64,000 nucleotides of DNA from Skeletonema tropicum (lineage: Eukaryota > Bacillariophyta > Thalassiosirophyceae > Thalassiosirales > Thalassiosiraceae): assembly GCA_037178625.1 (NCBI GenBank), contig CM074135.1:2048001-2112000 (forward strand), written 5' to 3'. Position numbers and translations under genes: made by a program. The notes beneath the pieces were generated by a model. That model saw only the letters and a list, made by a program, of their open reading frames with translations. It ran no database searches and was not told the origin of the DNA. Positions 60,701 through 64,000 of the stretch are shown here, in pieces. Numbering within the stretch: the stretch's first letter is position 1; each line of letters begins with the position of its first letter.

Positions 60701-62255
60701 ACCGCGCTCTCCCTCAAAATTTTTTGCTCCCATTTGGAGGTGAAAATCGTCTCGGCGGAGTGCAGCCATTACTACATCAATACTACGCCGATCTCCTCCG
60801 TTCAAAGACCAATATTATTCCATTTGGTTAGTTTAGAGTGCATCTGCAACTTGGGTTGGTCACAATCCATCCACTCGCCGAGATAGTAGGGGTGTCAAAT
60901 CAGTTGCATCGGTGTCGGTGGGCGGCTGACGAGGCGATTTTGAATCAAAAATCACACATCTCACAAAAAGCATCCCCACCATGACGCATCACATGGCATT
61001 ATTGGCCATGAATGAACAATAGCAACAACTCCAACTCAGTTTCTACCCCAAAATTTTGTGCTGAATCCATTTTTGAGGTCGGCGGGGCCTGAATGTCAAC
61101 GGATGCGGCAGTATAACGACGTGAACACAATACATGTAAAATCAACACATTCGACATCACCAGAACCGGCCTCATATATTCACACCGACGCAAATACGAT
61201 GCCACCACGCAATAATAACCGATACTATATACCTATACCGAAGTCATGGTGACTTGGTGGTCGCTGCATTGCACAGAGAATTTAGAGCATCACGTATTCG
61301 CTGCGCAGCGGCATGTGTATGGAGAGCATGCCGATCACCAACTTGGCCGCTGTGTGTGGGGCAACAATCGATGCAATGGAGTCATCAAACGTCACCCTTC
61401 GTCCCTGCCATATAGTAAGTGGCAAATGGTGTGATATTCCTGGTTTATAATGCGATAGACCTCCCCCAAACACTATGTTAAGGAATTGAGTTCATGACAA
61501 TCAAAAATAGGGCACATCATAACAAAATAGAGAGGAATTAATCATTTTAAGTAGCTCAAGATCACCCAAAACCGTCATGTATATGTGTTGAGTGAAATGG
61601 ATGGGTATTATTCTGTGTATCATTCCTGACATGGCCGAAGTAGAGGTGAATTGATTGTAATATGATGATTTTATGCACTTAATGATGCGTATTATTTCTC
61701 TTCACAGACGATGATATCAAACAATCCCCGTTAGGAACACCTAGCCGATGGTATTAACTTCGGGATATTAATCACAGCATAGGTGTATTCGTTTCGTGTG
61801 TGGCGTTAGGGGTGTAGGAGCAGAGGTCATCATGGAGAGCATCCTTTTGAGCTCAGAATTGAGGCGGGGAGGGAAAACAGGCAGAGTGAAGGGGCCTCTG
61901 TAGAATATTGACGTAGGAATCAATTCATTTTTTTCACCTCCATTTGGGAGCAAAAAATCAGCCAATTTTGTTGAAGTCAAAAACACGTCGATCATGATCA
62001 TGCCATGCCCTACCAAAGGCACTTATGGCACTGTAGTGGCCAAATATGAACTCAAACATTTTAGGCGATGGTATTAGCCAAAATTTGATGTGCCGGCACG
62101 AGCTATAAGTCCACTGGAACCCTCCATACTAATGTGCTGAAAAGTGCTATTTTTGCTCCCATTTTCACCTCCATTTTGGGCTGGACTACGGCTAACTTCC
62201 AACTGTAAAAGCTCTAACAAAATTGTGAAAAAATCGATCTGTAGTCACAGAATCG
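57729..62255. repeat. gene-poor block bounded by inverted repeats, nested transposon remains
   Basis: ATTCTGTGACTACAG, then ATCGATTTTTTCACAATTTTGTTAG, at 57729-57773 recurs inverted at 62213-62252. Inside are two further inverted pairs. TGTCTTTGCGCTCTATACAC at 58813-58832 pairs with GTGTGTAGAGCGCAAAGACT at about 60621-60640. TAACCGTAGTCCA at about 60647 pairs with TGGACTACGGCTA at about 62175. No intact transposase frame is present. This is a stack of decayed inverted-repeat elements. Confidence 0.6.
57974..58606. mobile_element. hAT-type miniature element, 633 bp
   Basis: It has perfect 18-bp terminal inverted repeats (TAGCGTAATGGAATTTCA and its complement) and a perfect 8-bp target duplication GGCTGATG at 57966-57973 and 58607-58614. 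An 8-bp duplication and TAGCG ends (YARNG pattern) are hAT features. A 70-codon basic frame on the minus strand (58128-58340) is not recognised as transposase. GAAATTTCA repeats occur near both ends. Confidence 0.9.
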
Positions 62256-62822
62256 GGGAAAAAGTGGATGAGAAGAGAAAGGAAGAGAAAGTGGGCTGCC
62301 GTGGATTGAAGAAAGGCCACTAAAGAGGATCGCCTTGATCGGCCTTGATAAATACTTCAGTAAATGTTGATGAGCTGATTGAGCTTGGCTTGAGAGTGTC
62401 GAAACATACTTAACAAACAGGGAAGTACCATAATGAAGGTAGAAGTAATGAAGGTAGAAGCAGTGATGATAGGGCAGAAGCTTGTTCATCTCAGCCACGT
62501 TGTTGGAATGATAGTGATCTAAGAAGCTTCCTACCTTGTCTTTGCTTTGCTTCTCATGTCAGGTCTTGCAATACATAGCGAAGCAATTGCCCATGAACAA
62601 GACGATGACGATGAAAATGCCTTGCTATTCAATCTGCCTGCAGCCATCTTAGACAAATAAACAAGTACGTATGTTATGTCATGTTTATCTGTGCTTATAT
62701 TTCATAAACTCGATATTGCTGGGTGTTTTCTCTGAGAGCATTCCATATGCATTCAGTAGAATACCAGCAACTTAGATTCCTGCACTCGTTCGTCGCTGTC
62801 TATCGGTGATCACGCACTCTCA
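62256..62822. other. intergenic, 3' flank of F-box copy 3
   Basis: The last 120 bp (about 62700-62822) match, inverted, the 3' flanks of the two other F-box copies (about 35380-35510 and 43590-43710). No gene is called. Confidence 0.45.
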
Positions 62823-63937
62823 CTAGCTCATCATATCATAAAATAGAGCCTGATTGGAATCAATGGCACCTCCTAGTCCTGGGTGCTGCTGAATAATTTC
62901 ACGGAGCAAAACCTGTCCGGAAGCAAAGCCGTTCTGGAAGCTTCGTCGCAGCTCCTGGAATAGTCGATGATTGCGCAGTGCATCTAATTCATTCCGTGCT
63001 GGTTGATGAAGGTTCGCAGCATTGGCATCGGCATCAGCAGGTGCAACAACAGGAGCTGCTTCATGACGGTTGGCAGAATGAGAATCGTTATCGTTCGCGA
63101 CAACGTTGTCAGCTGGCACCTCGTCATTGCCCCTAGAAGAGTCGTTGACCTCCTCAATACCATTACCATCGATTTCTTTGCCTTTACCGTCACAATCACA
63201 ATCGCGTGGGAAGCAATTATCACAGTCTTCATAATAATGATCTTTGTAGTAATAGCTCCTTTCGATAACCTCCTCATCTTCAGGTGAATTCTTTGAGTTC
63301 ATCCAACCATCGGATGCGTAAACGTCATGGGGCTCAATATTCCTTCGCTGGGCTGCAGCACTGATCTGCCCTGGAACAATCGTGTGAACAGGAGTAATTT
63401 CGGCTTCCTGGTCTGTTTCTTCGTCATTGACAGGTTGGGTGAGCGGAGGTGGTGGCACATGAAACATATCAATGCAGCCAGGAACTATTCTCATTTTGTA
63501 AGGGAGTGCTTGTTTAGGACCGAGGAATCGTGAGCTCTTCGACATTTCCACAGATGATTCGTACGCCTCTGCTAGTAGAACGCCCAGAGTATGAAGAAGT
63601 TCAGCTTCGGCAATCTCAAAAGCAGCACTGGTTAATCGAACTATCCCAGCCCTGTAAGCGAGTCTCCTGATGATTTTGCGACCAGCACCTGGTGGCAATA
63701 AATCCCTGCAGTTATTTGCTGGCCATCGCCAAACGTTACTGGATGACGCAAGGCCACAAGAGCAAAGAAAGCTATGATCTTCCACCCCATGATAATTTGC
63801 GGCCACATTACACTTCGAATGATTCTCCCGAGAAGGTAAGAGAGTAAAATCTTGCTCCTGAACCTCCGTTCTGTCAGAATGAATTGCCATCAACAATGCA
63901 TCCTCAAGTCTCCTCACCATATATCCCTGTAATAATT
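62823..63937 (-). CDS. F-box / armadillo / histone-fold gene, copy 3, 3' exon (partial at window edge)
   Basis: This is the last exon only. The acceptor is at 63938-63939 and the rest of the gene lies beyond the window. The frame is open across the exon and encodes the second half of the H3-like fold (LLQGYMVRRLEDALLMAIHS), the H4-like fold (RKIIRRLAYRAGIVRLTSAA), the Cys/Asp-rich linker and the STI1-like tail. Compared with the other copies there is one in-frame codon loss (SSSNVWRW for SSSNIVWRW) and substitutions scattered mostly in the linker. The pattern suggests that the histone-fold segments are held conserved. Confidence 0.85.
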
Positions 63938-64000
63938 CTATCAAGGCGAAGATGATAAGATGACGCAAGTTAGCAGCAGATCAGAATTAAAAGCTGCATA
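63938..64000 (-). other. intron of F-box copy 3, cut by the window end
   Basis: The sequence matches the 3' part of the 86-nt introns at 34175-34260 and 42362-42447, including the CATCTTCGCCTTG stretch before the acceptor. Confidence 0.8.

Noticed and set aside
59093..62498. Short frames of 60-140 codons in the repeat block
   Set aside because: No domains, poor start contexts, overlap with inverted repeats, and no continuity with one another.

Overview
The window looks like nuclear DNA of a photosynthetic stramenopile, most likely a centric diatom of the Thalassiosira/Skeletonema type. The reasons are short GT-AG introns of about 79-123 nt, plastid-type leaders with an ASAFAP-like cleavage motif on the cysteine synthase, a violaxanthin de-epoxidase-related protein, and diatom-style MYND, RING and LRR proteins. 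The species call is an inference.

Layout. 0-1.1 kb: a tRNA-Glu and a 512-bp inverted-repeat element. 1.1-12.8 kb: dense housekeeping and metabolic genes (small membrane protein, membrane-anchored DnaJ, alpha/beta hydrolase, VDE-related protein, cysteine synthase, HxxxDG acyltransferase, patatin-like lipase, peroxisomal SCP2 protein). 12.9-17.7 kb: two copies of an inositol-pentakisphosphate 2-kinase gene, the first truncated, with a 214-bp near-perfect palindrome between them. 18-30.8 kb: RING protein, UMP-CMP kinase, PH/TM/DUF1336 lipid-binding protein, and the 8-kb gene for spliceosomal PRP8. 31.4-44.1 kb: a tandem duplication of about 5.5 kb, each unit holding a very unusual F-box/armadillo/histone-fold gene plus a sulfotransferase. 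The second unit is degenerate, contains a 500-base assembly gap and carries a 433-bp transposon insertion. 44.3-57.5 kb: transportin-3, a MYND protein, an LRR gene with a decayed copy, TTC1 and a LETM1-like protein. 57.6-62.7 kb: gene-poor nested repeats, including a clear hAT-type miniature element. 62.8-64 kb: the 3' part of a third F-box/armadillo/histone gene on the minus strand, cut by the window edge.

The outstanding item is the F-box/armadillo gene family. Its products appear to end in an H3-like histone fold, then an H4-like histone fold, then a RAD23-type XPC-binding (STI1) domain. That would be a chromatin mimic tied to ubiquitin-proteasome adaptors. I know of no described protein with this architecture, but I could not search databases.

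Many otherwise clear genes, including PRP8, carry isolated one-base frame breaks, mostly +1. I read most of these as consensus errors in the assembly, so several genes labelled frameshifted are probably intact in the organism.
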